Below are positions 7,901-15,633 of a stretch of 20,958 nt of DNA, one piece after another. Where the stretch lies: NCBI GenBank assembly GCA_002692605.1, contig NZLE01000017.1, positions 1 through 20,958 on the forward strand, given 5' to 3'. Source of the stretch: Opitutia bacterium. Lineage in GTDB: Bacteria; Verrucomicrobiota; Verrucomicrobiia; Opitutales; Seribacteraceae. A model generated the notes under the pieces. The model made no database searches, was not told the origin of the DNA, and worked only from the letters and a program-made list of their open reading frames with translations. Positions within the stretch are counted from its first letter, which is position 1. Each line of letters opens with the position of its first letter. A program made the position numbers and the translations under genes.

Positions 7901-10822
7901 ATGGTTTTTGTGAAACGCCCTACCATCCAAACCTTGACTCTTGTTTTTTTCGCGACGGGACTCGGAGCTAAAGCGGTTTCGGAAGATCCTGTCTCCTTTT
8001 GGAAAAAAGAGGTCAAACCTCTTTTGGAAAACAATTGCTGGAAATGTCATGGAGCCGATAAGGTTCGTGCGGAATTGGTTCTAACAACGCGGAGCGGTGT
8101 AATCGATGGCGGAGAAATCGGGCCTGCCGTTGATCTTGAAAATCCAGCGAATAGTCTGATTTTAAAGATGGTTTCCTACAAGGATGAGGATCACCAGATG
8201 CCCCCCATCGGAAAATTGTCCCAAGACAAAATCGACGCCTTGGCGAAGTGGATCGAATTGGGCCTTCCCTTCCCCAAGGAAGATGAGATTGAACCTAAGA
8301 ATTCCCATGGTCACGCCAGCACCACTAAGGTTAATGAAATAACAAAATCTCATTGGGCATTTAAGAAACCCACACCCCCAAAGATTCCGGATTTACCCGA
8401 CCTTGCCAGTCCGATCGACCGCTTCATTCACGCCCGGCTTGCCGAAGAAAACCTGCCCGCGAATGGTCCTGCCGAAGATCATACGCTCATTCGGAGGGTG
8501 TATTATGATTTGATCGGACTACCCCCTCCTCCTGAAGAAGTAGACGCCTACGTGTCCGATAAGCAATCGGACAAATTCAGCAAACTGGTAGAGCGCCTCC
8601 TCTCATCCCCCCACTATGGCGAAAAATGGGGAAGGCACTGGCTTGACTTGGTACGGTATGCCGAAACCAATGGATATGAAAGGGACGGAAACAAGCCGCA
8701 GGCATGGCGCTACCGGGACTACGTCATCAATTCATTCAACCAAAACAAACCCTACGATCAATTCATATTGGAGCAACTTGCCGGGGATGAGATCGAAAAC
8801 CCAAGCGCTGCAGCAATCACCGCAACCGGATTTCACCGACTGGGCATATGGGACGATGAACCCGCCGACCGCGTACTTGCCCGATATGATTACCTGGATG
8901 ATATAGTACGGACCACCACTGAAGTCTTTCTCGGAATGACGGTTGGTTGCGCCCGATGTCACGACCATAAGATCGATCCTATTCCGACTAAAGATTACTA
9001 CTCTATGCTTTCGTTTTTTGCTAATATCACACCGCATGGCAAACGGGAAGAAAATCTAGTGGAAGTCAAAGATTCCATTGGGAATATAACTTATCAGAAT
9101 GAAATCGAGGTATGGAACAGGCAAAGAAATCATTTGCAAAGACACATCGTTGATTTTGAAGAAAAATTTCTCGCCACATATGATAATGATTCATCAATCC
9201 CCAAGTCAGAAAAAGTCAGGTCCAAACCAGTCATCATTCTTCCAGATGCCCGAACCAAAAAAAACCAATGGAATTATCTGGAAAGGAAACCTAAACAGGA
9301 CTGGATCGAGGTCGGTTTCGATGACAAGGATTGGAAGATCGGATTTGGAGGCTTTGGAACAAGTGGTTCGCTTGTTGGCACCAAATGGGGAACATCCGAC
9401 ATATGGCTGAGGACCACCTTCCGCCTCGCGGCAATTCCCAAAACCTTACGCATGAATCTTCGTCATGATGAAGACGTTGAAGTGTATTTGAATGGTAAGC
9501 TCGTTTTCCAAAATACTGGTCATATTTCCAAATACCAAACCCATGACATTACCCGAGAGAGTGCCGAAGTGCTCCAAACGGGCAAGAATGTCGTGGCCGT
9601 TCACTGCCGTCAAACTGTAGGCGGACAATTTATCGATCTTGGGCTTGAGTGTTATGAGGAAGCGGTTGATCTTGCCGGATTGATTCGCAAACACGCCACC
9701 AAGTTGATGGGTGACGGTCCTCACAAGCAATACAAATCCAGAATTCGGGAACTTGAGAGGCATTTGCCAACAAAGCCCAAGTCTGATTATTACAAAGCCC
9801 TCTCGGTCTCGGAGAAGGGCGAACAGGTGACCAAAATCCTTCGCCGGGGAAATCCTGCTCTTGAAGGAGAGGAAGTTTTCCCAGCTTTCCCGGCTGTACT
9901 CAGCCCACCCGAGCCAATCATTCGAAAACTTGCAAAGTCATCCGGGAGAAGAACGGCCCTGGCCAAATGGATTGGATCCAAAGATAATCCAATATCCGCC
10001 CGGGTGATGGTAAACCGTATCTGGCAATATCATTTTGGAAGAGGGATTGTCCGCTCCTCAAGTGATTTTGGATATCAGGGAGACTTGCCTACGCACCCCC
10101 AACTTCTTGATTGGCTAGCCATTCGATTCATGGAGTCCAATTGGAATATTAAAGAGATGCATAGATTGATTATGGAGTCAGACGCTTACAAGAGATCCTC
10201 CAAACCCAACGACCTTGCCCTCGCGCGTGATCCATTAAATCAAAACCTCTGGCGGTATGACATGCGAAGATTGACTTCGGAGGAAATTCGGGACTCAGTT
10301 TTGAATGCATGCGGTACCATAAACCTAGAAATGGGAGGTAAAAGCGTGACCCCGCCCGTACCCGACATTATCCTTGCAGGTTCTTCGGTGAAAGGGAAAG
10401 GTTGGGGGCCCTGCACCCCCGAAGAGGCAAACCGTAGAAGTGTTTACGTCAAGGTTATGCGCTCCATGCAAATGCCCCTGCTCATCAACCATGACATGGC
10501 CGATACGGATTCGACCTGCCCGGTAAGGTTCAACACGACCGTACCTACGCAGGCACTCAACATGCTCAATGGAAAGTTTATGAATGACTCAGCCAAGTCA
10601 TTTGCGAATCGTCTGAGAAAGGAAGCCGGAAAGGAACCTGTTCAGCAGGTTGAGCACGCGCTTAAACTTGTTTTTTCCCGAAGCCCAAAATCAGATGAAA
10701 TTGATGCCGGCGTTGAGATGATAAAAGATATGAAGAATAAATTTAATCTTTCGGAAGAAGAAGCGCTGGACCGCTTCGCTCTGCTAGCTTTAAACCTGAA
10801 TGAATTTGTATACCTCGACTGA
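7901..10822 (+). CDS. PSD1-type secreted cytochrome protein (PSCyt1-DUF1549-DUF1553) with inserted jelly-roll
   Basis: The product is 973 residues with an N-terminal leader (TLTLVFFATGLGAKA). Domains in order: a planctomycete-type cytochrome c with CWKCH at residues 46-50 and the downstream HQMPP methionine motif; DUF1549 at about 165-375 (PIDRFIHARL, RRVYYDLIGLPPPPEEV, GRHWLDLVRYAETNG), including a second CxxCH, CARCHDHK, at 350-354; an inserted galactose-binding-like beta-sandwich at about 460-590 (DEDVEVYLNGKLVF); then DUF1553 at about 684-950 (NPISARVMVNRIWQYHFGRG). The family is abundant in PVC bacteria, next to DUF1501 genes and polysaccharide-degradation loci. Its reaction is not established; the heme site implies redox activity. 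The stop is two bases before the DUF1501 start, so the two are almost certainly one operon. Confidence 0.93.
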   Translation: MVFVKRPTIQTLTLVFFATGLGAKAVSEDPVSFWKKEVKPLLENNCWKCHGADKVRAELVLTTRSGVIDGGEIGPAVDLENPANSLILKMVSYKDEDHQMPPIGKLSQDKIDALAKWIELGLPFPKEDEIEPKNSHGHASTTKVNEITKSHWAFKKPTPPKIPDLPDLASPIDRFIHARLAEENLPANGPAEDHTLIRRVYYDLIGLPPPPEEVDAYVSDKQSDKFSKLVERLLSSPHYGEKWGRHWLDLVRYAETNGYERDGNKPQAWRYRDYVINSFNQNKPYDQFILEQLAGDEIENPSAAAITATGFHRLGIWDDEPADRVLARYDYLDDIVRTTTEVFLGMTVGCARCHDHKIDPIPTKDYYSMLSFFANITPHGKREENLVEVKDSIGNITYQNEIEVWNRQRNHLQRHIVDFEEKFLATYDNDSSIPKSEKVRSKPVIILPDARTKKNQWNYLERKPKQDWIEVGFDDKDWKIGFGGFGTSGSLVGTKWGTSDIWLRTTFRLAAIPKTLRMNLRHDEDVEVYLNGKLVFQNTGHISKYQTHDITRESAEVLQTGKNVVAVHCRQTVGGQFIDLGLECYEEAVDLAGLIRKHATKLMGDGPHKQYKSRIRELERHLPTKPKSDYYKALSVSEKGEQVTKILRRGNPALEGEEVFPAFPAVLSPPEPIIRKLAKSSGRRTALAKWIGSKDNPISARVMVNRIWQYHFGRGIVRSSSDFGYQGDLPTHPQLLDWLAIRFMESNWNIKEMHRLIMESDAYKRSSKPNDLALARDPLNQNLWRYDMRRLTSEEIRDSVLNACGTINLEMGGKSVTPPVPDIILAGSSVKGKGWGPCTPEEANRRSVYVKVMRSMQMPLLINHDMADTDSTCPVRFNTTVPTQALNMLNGKFMNDSAKSFANRLRKEAGKEPVQQVEHALKLVFSRSPKSDEIDAGVEMIKDMKNKFNLSEEEALDRFALLALNLNEFVYLD

Positions 10823-10824
10823 TT

Positions 10825-12291
10825 ATGAACGAAAAACCACAAAACACCTTTTGCAATCGTACCCAACGAAGAGAATTCCTGAAAGACATCGGTGGCGGGT
10901 TTGCCTCGCTCGGGTTGACCGGAATGCTCGCACAGGACGGATTCTTTTCCAGTAAGGCGATGGCTAAAGGCAACGGATTCGTAAATCCTTTGGCCCCCAA
11001 AAACTCAGCATTCCCCGGCAAAGCGAAATCCGTGATATTCCTGTTCATGTACGGCGGGCCCAGCCAAGTGGATACCTTTGACTACAAGCCGGATCTTTAT
11101 CCCTTGGACGGTAGAACCATTAAAGTGAAGACCTTTGGGAGAGGAGGAAAACGGAACGAAAGCAGAGTGGTTGGTCCAAAGTGGAAATTCCGACCCTATG
11201 GGCAGTGTGGAAAATACGTTTCCGATCTTTTTCCCCACATTGGCTCATGCGTGGACGACATTGCCTTTCTGCACTCCATGAAAGCGGAGTCTCCCATCCA
11301 TGGATCGGCGATGCTGATGATGAATGCCGGAAACCTTCTTTCCGGCCACCCTTCTCTCGGTTCATGGGTGAATTATGGCTTGGGCAGCGTGAACGAAAAC
11401 CTTCCCGGTTACGTTGTCATGCTCGACAAAACGGGCGGGCCGATTAGCGGAGCCAAAAACTGGTCTAGTGGCTTTATGCCCGCCAGTTATCAGGGAACCG
11501 TGCTGCGCTCTCAAGGCTCTCCCATTCTTGATCTGGAAAATGCCCATGGAATTCCCCGCTCACAGCAGCGTACCATGTTGGATCACCTGAGGACCATCAA
11601 TGAAGGTCACCTCTCCGAGCGCTACGATAACACAAATTTGGCCGCACGGGTCGCTTCGTATGAGTTAGCCTACAAGATGCAAGCTTCTGCCCCCGAAGCT
11701 GTGGATATAGAACAAGAACCCGGTTACGTCAAAGACTTGTACGGAATGGACGGGAGCAATACCGAAGACTTTGGGCGAAAATGCCTCCTCGCCAGAAGAT
11801 TGGTCGAACGGGGTGTTCGCTTTGTTCAGATTTACTCGGGCGGACATCACAATGACAACAATTGGGATGCCCATGGTGATTTAGTCAAAAACCACTCATA
11901 CCATGCCGGAAACACGGATAAGCCCATTGCCGGCCTGCTCAAGGACTTAAAGCAAAGAGGACTTCTTGATGAAACTCTAGTCGTTTGGGGAGGTGAGTTC
12001 GGTCGTCAACCCACCGCCGAATATGCCTATGGTACGGGTAGAGATCACAACTCCTACGGGTTCACCATGTGGATGGCGGGAGGTGGCATCAAGGGTGGAG
12101 TCAGCGTGGGAGAAACCGATGAATTGGGTAGTCAAGCCGTGACCGACCGTTTTCACGTACGCCGCCTTCATGCGACTATTTTGAACCAGCTTGGACTTGA
12201 TCCCAATAACCTTTCCTATTTCCACGGTGGCTTGGACAAGAGTTTGGTTGGGGTGGAGGGAGCGGAGCCCATCCATCAAATCATCGCCTAA
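10825..12291 (+). CDS. Tat-exported DUF1501 protein
   Basis: The product is 488 residues. The N-terminus carries a twin-arginine motif, TQRREFLKDIGGGFASLGL, expected to export a folded protein. DUF1501 belongs to the alkaline-phosphatase/sulfatase-like superfamily. Typical segments seen here are VIFLFMYGGPSQVDTFDYKP, SPIHGSAMLMMNAGN, VQIYSGGHHNDNNWDAHGD and VVWGGEFGRQPTAEYAYGTG followed by GRDHNSYGFTMWMAGGG. The Asp/His clusters could bind metal. The family nearly always sits beside a PSD1 gene, as here with a two-base gap, and the two products probably act together. The TAA stop at 12289-12291 overlaps the stop of the converging small membrane-protein gene. The substrate is unknown. Confidence 0.93.
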   Translation: MNEKPQNTFCNRTQRREFLKDIGGGFASLGLTGMLAQDGFFSSKAMAKGNGFVNPLAPKNSAFPGKAKSVIFLFMYGGPSQVDTFDYKPDLYPLDGRTIKVKTFGRGGKRNESRVVGPKWKFRPYGQCGKYVSDLFPHIGSCVDDIAFLHSMKAESPIHGSAMLMMNAGNLLSGHPSLGSWVNYGLGSVNENLPGYVVMLDKTGGPISGAKNWSSGFMPASYQGTVLRSQGSPILDLENAHGIPRSQQRTMLDHLRTINEGHLSERYDNTNLAARVASYELAYKMQASAPEAVDIEQEPGYVKDLYGMDGSNTEDFGRKCLLARRLVERGVRFVQIYSGGHHNDNNWDAHGDLVKNHSYHAGNTDKPIAGLLKDLKQRGLLDETLVVWGGEFGRQPTAEYAYGTGRDHNSYGFTMWMAGGGIKGGVSVGETDELGSQAVTDRFHVRRLHATILNQLGLDPNNLSYFHGGLDKSLVGVEGAEPIHQIIA

Positions 12292-12655
12292 GATTCCTCT
12301 GATCCATTTATGGGATTGGGCGCCTTTATGAAAAGAGGAACGTAGGTCACCATGCAAGCTGCGGAAATGGCTAGGACCAAGTCCTGATAATAAGGCATTA
12401 AAATGACACCAATGAACGTTGCCGCCTCGGCGGCGGCGAGCCCAAATACAAAAAAAGGCAAAAGGTTTTTTCATTGGGTAAAAACAAGACTCGGGATACC
12501 AAACTTCCGAGGAGAAGGACCGAGACCAGAATCACAAAGCCACTGTTCACGGCTTCCTTTTCAGGCATTTCAGCACCGTAGGCGACCCGGTAAAAAACGA
12601 TAAAGGAAAGCAGACCTATCCATATTATCCACAAAATGGGCTTAGTGACATTCAT
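12288..12655 (-). CDS. Small four-helix membrane protein requiring a -1 frameshift
   Basis: From the ATG at 12653-12655 the first frame gives two hydrophobic helices (ILWIIWIGLLSFIVFYRVAYG; GFVILVSVLLLGSLVSRVLF), then degenerates to GSPPPRRQRSLVSF and stops at 12398. The -1 frame continues from the T-run as VFGLAAAEAATFIGVILMP and LVLAISAACMVTYVPLFIKA, ending ...NGSEES at a TAG (12288-12290). Joined at the T TTT TTG heptamer, the product is 122 residues with four evenly spaced transmembrane helices and no leftover codon. Its stop overlaps the DUF1501 stop by four bases, as at another convergent junction in this window, which supports the -1 frame being real. The AAAEAATF helix is faintly like small proton-channel helices, but I do not recognise the family. 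Confidence 0.65.
12421..12456 (-). promoter_or_regulatory. Candidate -1 ribosomal frameshift signal (slippery heptamer plus hairpin)
   Basis: On the coding strand the run of seven T and the following G (12456-12449) is read C-TT TTT TTG in the incoming frame. T TTT TTG is therefore correctly phased as an X XXY YYZ slippery site. Eleven bases later comes a hairpin with GCCGCC (12437-12432) and GGCGGC (12426-12421) arms and a five-base loop. A competing CTCG/CGAG stem starts eight bases after the heptamer. A one-base shorter T-run caused by mutation or sequencing error would give the same open frames, and the hairpin codons encode alanines that would be GC-rich anyway. Confidence 0.4.
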
Positions 12656-12660
12656 TGAGT

Positions 12661-12700
12661 GAAGGTAAGGTTTTCGGAACCTTCATTCAATGGAAGAATG
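12661..12700. repeat. Two small inverted repeats in a divergent promoter region
   Basis: The 83 bases between the divergent membrane-protein gene and rlmN hold AAGGTT-TTCGG-AACCTT (12667-12683) and CATTC-7-GAATG (12684-12700). They sit upstream of both genes, so they are more likely operator or leader structures than terminators. Neither is followed by a T-run. Confidence 0.35.
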
Positions 12701-12738
12701 AGGCTTCCCCATAAATTGGATTCAAAAACACGCCATCG

Positions 12739-13842
12739 ATGCTTCATTGCAATAAGTGGATTTTAAGGATAACCTTATGGAATCTGAAACTAAATAAGCC
12801 ACTTTTAATAGATCATTCCTTTGAAGATTGGGATTGGGAAGGAGTTCCAAACTTTAGAATGGAACAAGTCAGGGATTGGATTTTCGAAAAGGGTCAACTG
12901 GATTGGGGCAAGATGTCCAATCTACCCAAATCCTTGAAGGAAAAATTAACCGAAAGATATGATCTGGTTCCGATGAAAATCATGAGGGTCCAAGGTTCGA
13001 AGGATACGACTCAGAAGTTTTTGTGGCGCTTGAGAGATCATCAGCTCATCGAAAGCGTATTAATCCGGGCAAATCAAGACGCTTTGGGTAACCGTTCCTC
13101 CCGCTTGACGCTTTGCGTATCGACTCAAGTGGGATGCGCTCTTGGATGTAAATTTTGCGCCAGTGGTCTGGACGGGTTGAAGAGAAACCTCACTACGGGG
13201 GAAATCGTTGGTCAAATTCTTCTCGCTCGGAAAGAAGCCGGTAGAAGAATCGACAATCTGGTTTTCATGGGCATGGGAGAGCCACTTGCAAACCTGCGGG
13301 CCTTACTTCCGGCCCTCGACCAAATTCTATCTCCTCGAGGATTGGGGATTGGCGCGCGACATCTGACCCTCTCGACAAGTGGTTTGGTCCCCAAGATTCT
13401 GGAACTTGCAAAATATCCCGCCCAAATCAGGCTGGCCATATCTCTGCATGGGGGTGACAACGAGACTCGGCGTAAAATCATGCCCATCAATGATCGATAT
13501 CCCATTGAGGAACTTTTCAAAGCTTGCGAAAAATTTATCGAAAAACGAAGGAAAATGATAACCTTGGAGTACATTCTCATCGAAAACCTGAACGATGATT
13601 TGCAACAGGCCGAATTGCTTGCCACTCACGCTCGCAGGTTAAACGCCAAAATTAACCTCATACCCTACAACCAAGTCGATGGGCTGGAATGGCGTAGACC
13701 CACCCTTCCGCGAATCCGGGCCTTTCAAAAAAAGGTGGAACAGGGCAAAGCCCCGAAAGTCACTCTCCGCATGGAAAAAGGGCATGACATCGAAGCGGCT
13801 TGCGGGCAACTTAGGCTGCAGGAGTCGTCAAATCTGAGCTGA
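12739..13842 (+). CDS. rlmN: Dual-specificity RNA adenine-C2 methyltransferase RlmN
   Basis: The product is 367 residues, normal for the family. RlmN is a radical-SAM enzyme that methylates C2 of A2503 in 23S rRNA, and A37 in some tRNAs, supporting translational fidelity. The radical-SAM cluster CALGCKFC (Cys133, 137, 140) is intact. Both catalytic cysteines are present: Cys126 in LTLCVSTQVG and the methyl-carrying Cys355 in DIEAACGQL. MGMGEPL (about 177-183) is the SAM-binding glycine motif, and SLHGGDNETRRKIMPIN is the conserved central segment. The N-terminal RNA-binding domain is present (FRMEQVRDWIFEKGQLDW). The first 15 or so residues are atypical, so the true start may be slightly later. 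It is a housekeeping gene unrelated to its neighbours. Confidence 0.95.
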   Translation: MLHCNKWILRITLWNLKLNKPLLIDHSFEDWDWEGVPNFRMEQVRDWIFEKGQLDWGKMSNLPKSLKEKLTERYDLVPMKIMRVQGSKDTTQKFLWRLRDHQLIESVLIRANQDALGNRSSRLTLCVSTQVGCALGCKFCASGLDGLKRNLTTGEIVGQILLARKEAGRRIDNLVFMGMGEPLANLRALLPALDQILSPRGLGIGARHLTLSTSGLVPKILELAKYPAQIRLAISLHGGDNETRRKIMPINDRYPIEELFKACEKFIEKRRKMITLEYILIENLNDDLQQAELLATHARRLNAKINLIPYNQVDGLEWRRPTLPRIRAFQKKVEQGKAPKVTLRMEKGHDIEAACGQLRLQESSNLS

Positions 13843-13868
13843 AAAGGAGCTGGGCTACTTCGGACTAG

Positions 13869-13883
13869 AGGGATCGACTCCCT
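13869..13883. terminator. Weak hairpin between convergent genes
   Basis: AGGGA (13869-13873), loop TCGAC, TCCCT (13879-13883), then TTT. It lies in the 41-base gap between the convergent rlmN and coiled-coil genes. The stem is only five pairs and the T-tract is short, so at best this is a weak terminator for rlmN. Confidence 0.35.
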
Positions 13884-14381
13884 TTACTTGCTCTTTTTGA
13901 ATAAGGAACGGAAACCCGATTTCTCGTCAGCCTTTTCTTCCACGGCTTGGCCGGCGTCGGTTTTGTTTTCTTTGCTTTTCGCCTCGATCGCCTTGGCCTC
14001 CTCTTCAGTCACCCACATGTGAACGTGGGCCTTCTCCACCGTGAGAACGTAATTTCGATTAAGAGAAAATCCATATGTCTTGAACATAAGATCGTTATTC
14101 TCGTTTAGCTTTTTCTGCAGGGAATCAAGCTGCTTTTTCAAGACATCGTGTTCGTCTTTGTCCTGAGTGGATTGCATTTTACTGAGAATTTGCACCGCAA
14201 GCGCCCGTTGTTGCTGGACAAGCTGAACGTTTTTCTGGAACTCCTTGTTTGCCTCAATCGTATTCAGGCTAGCCACCCTGACCAATTTGAGATTTTGCTT
14301 GGGGGATTCCTGACCGTGCAATGCCAACGTGAGTTGGCTGACGACTGCCACGAGAATTAAGAGTGATCGAAAGGTTTTCAT
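13884..14381 (-). CDS. Secreted coiled-coil protein of unknown function
   Basis: The product is 165 residues from the ATG at 14379-14381. It has a signal peptide (FRSLLILVAVVSQLTLALHGQ). The central region (about 45-100) is rich in Q, K, E and L with heptad character (VQLVQQQRALAVQILSKMQS; LKKQLDSLQKKLNENNDL) and is probably a coiled coil. A short compact segment follows (MFKTYGFSLNRNYVLTVEKAHVHMWVT). The C-terminus is a charged low-complexity tail (KSKENKTDAGQAVEEKADE) with a basic end. I do not recognise the family; a periplasmic chaperone-like protein such as the Skp/OmpH type is a loose comparison only. It lies 49 bases downstream of the DUF1080 lipoprotein gene and may share its transcript. 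Confidence 0.75.
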   Translation of the reverse strand: MKTFRSLLILVAVVSQLTLALHGQESPKQNLKLVRVASLNTIEANKEFQKNVQLVQQQRALAVQILSKMQSTQDKDEHDVLKKQLDSLQKKLNENNDLMFKTYGFSLNRNYVLTVEKAHVHMWVTEEEAKAIEAKSKENKTDAGQAVEEKADEKSGFRSLFKKSK

Positions 14382-14430
14382 GACTACCTGATAACAAATT
14401 AAGTGGGTCCGAGCAATCTCTCTTTGGGTA

Positions 14431-15087
14431 CTAGGGTAAAATCTTCAATTCGATTTTACGCAAGGCAGCAGAAGTCGCAAAGGTGCAAAGACCCAAGGGA
14501 ACGGACATTTCAATTTCTCCCGGACGCATGCTGATGACTCGGCCCTCGACTTCGCAATCGATCACCTCTTCCTCGTCGATCCAAACCGTAAATTCACTTT
14601 CCGTTACCCGAAGGCGAACGTCATACCACTTTTGGTCCTCGAAAATGAATGCGTCTCCAGTCTCATTTTCCGATGCATCGAAGTCATCGATGCTGGAAAT
14701 ACCGATCAGGGAACCTCCCCAGCCTCCAAGAATAAGCGTGGCATGAGAATCCTTGTACGGAAAAGTAAGTCCGCAAAAGAAATCACTACCCATTGTCCGT
14801 TTTGCTTGTAAGCTAATTTCATAATCTTGCGTGGGAAGAGGCTTACCCTGCCAATGAACACCGGAAAGCTCGGCTCCCATCTCGAGAATCAAACTACCAT
14901 TTTCATCAATTGAGATTTCACCTTTCCCTGCAAAATCAGTGGCTTTCCAATCATCCAAGCTCGATCCATCGAAAAGAACAATGGTCTTGGAAGAGGCTCT
15001 CTCATCAAGTTGCACGCGGAGATGTTGGCAACCACCGATGAGAAAAACGTATAGAAAAATTGATGCGCGAAGGAAAAAAATTTTCAT
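14431..15087 (-). CDS. DUF1080 (3-keto-disaccharide hydrolase-like) lipoprotein
   Basis: The product is 218 residues from the ATG at 15085-15087. An upstream ATG at 15138 would add 17 non-leader residues. The chosen start yields a lipoprotein leader, FLYVFLIGGC, with candidate lipidated Cys20. LFDGSSLDDW (38-47) is the classic opening of the DUF1080 concanavalin-like fold. It is followed by YEISLQAKRTMGSDFFCGLTFP and WYDVRLRVTESEFTVWIDEEEV, the conserved strand regions. Characterised members hydrolyse 3-keto-glucosides; the substrate here is unknown. It is relatively short and single-domain. It sits between the VOC and coiled-coil genes, all on the minus strand. Confidence 0.85.
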   Translation of the reverse strand: MKIFFLRASIFLYVFLIGGCQHLRVQLDERASSKTIVLFDGSSLDDWKATDFAGKGEISIDENGSLILEMGAELSGVHWQGKPLPTQDYEISLQAKRTMGSDFFCGLTFPYKDSHATLILGGWGGSLIGISSIDDFDASENETGDAFIFEDQKWYDVRLRVTESEFTVWIDEEEVIDCEVEGRVISMRPGEIEMSVPLGLCTFATSAALRKIELKILP

Positions 15088-15212
15088 AAGCGAGAGTATC
15101 CATTCAAAACGATCCCATGACAACCGATTTAACTGCATGGACCATACTTTTGCCTGAGTGATCCGCGATGGGTCCTACCAGAGGTTTGCGTAACTTCTAG
15201 CGAATGAAAAGA

Positions 15213-15605
15213 TCAGACCTTTGGCTTTTCGATCACTTCGATCTCATAGCCTTCCGGGGCATCGACGAATGCGAATGTGGAACCGGATGAACTTTGGGTC
15301 GGCCCATCACTGAATTCGTAACCGGCCTCGGTCAAATGCTTGGCAAATTCGTCCATACTCTCGACCTCAAAGGCAAGGTGCATCAAATCTTCCTGCACCT
15401 GAACGGATCCCGAGTCCGGAAAAAACGTGATTTCAATTTCCTCTTCACTGTTGGGCACGGAAAGAAAAACCAGTTTCGAACCACGAGGAGATTGGTGCTC
15501 GCGGGTAACTTTCAATCCAAAGACCTTTTGATAGAAGGCAACGGTTGCCTGCAAGTCGTTCACACGCATTCTGGTGTGAAGGAACTTTTTTACAATGTCA
15601 GGCAT
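15213..15605 (-). CDS. VOC-superfamily protein, glyoxalase I-like
   Basis: The product is 130 residues, matching single-module lactoylglutathione lyases. The N-terminus FLHTRMRVNDLQATVAFYQKV closely resembles the glyoxalase I opening. Candidate metal ligands are present in the usual order: His10, Glu58 (EEIEITFF), His76 (LMHLAFEV) and Glu123 (GYEIEVIE). Glyoxalase I converts the hemithioacetal of methylglyoxal and a thiol to the lactoyl-thioester. The full metal set makes this function plausible, though many VOC proteins have other roles, so no gene symbol is given. It is the last gene after the ExbD pair, 28 bases downstream, and is probably read through from that operon. Confidence 0.85.
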   Translation of the reverse strand: MPDIVKKFLHTRMRVNDLQATVAFYQKVFGLKVTREHQSPRGSKLVFLSVPNSEEEIEITFFPDSGSVQVQEDLMHLAFEVESMDEFAKHLTEAGYEFSDGPTQSSSGSTFAFVDAPEGYEIEVIEKPKV

Positions 15606-15633
15606 CGGAAAAAACGGTCTGGCAAACTAAAAC

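Noticed and set aside
11977..12474. 165-codon minus-strand frame starting MKKPFAFFCIW
   Set aside because: It starts inside the small membrane protein in the third frame and runs antisense into DUF1501. The residues are not protein-like, and the -1 frame gives a better hydrophobic continuation.
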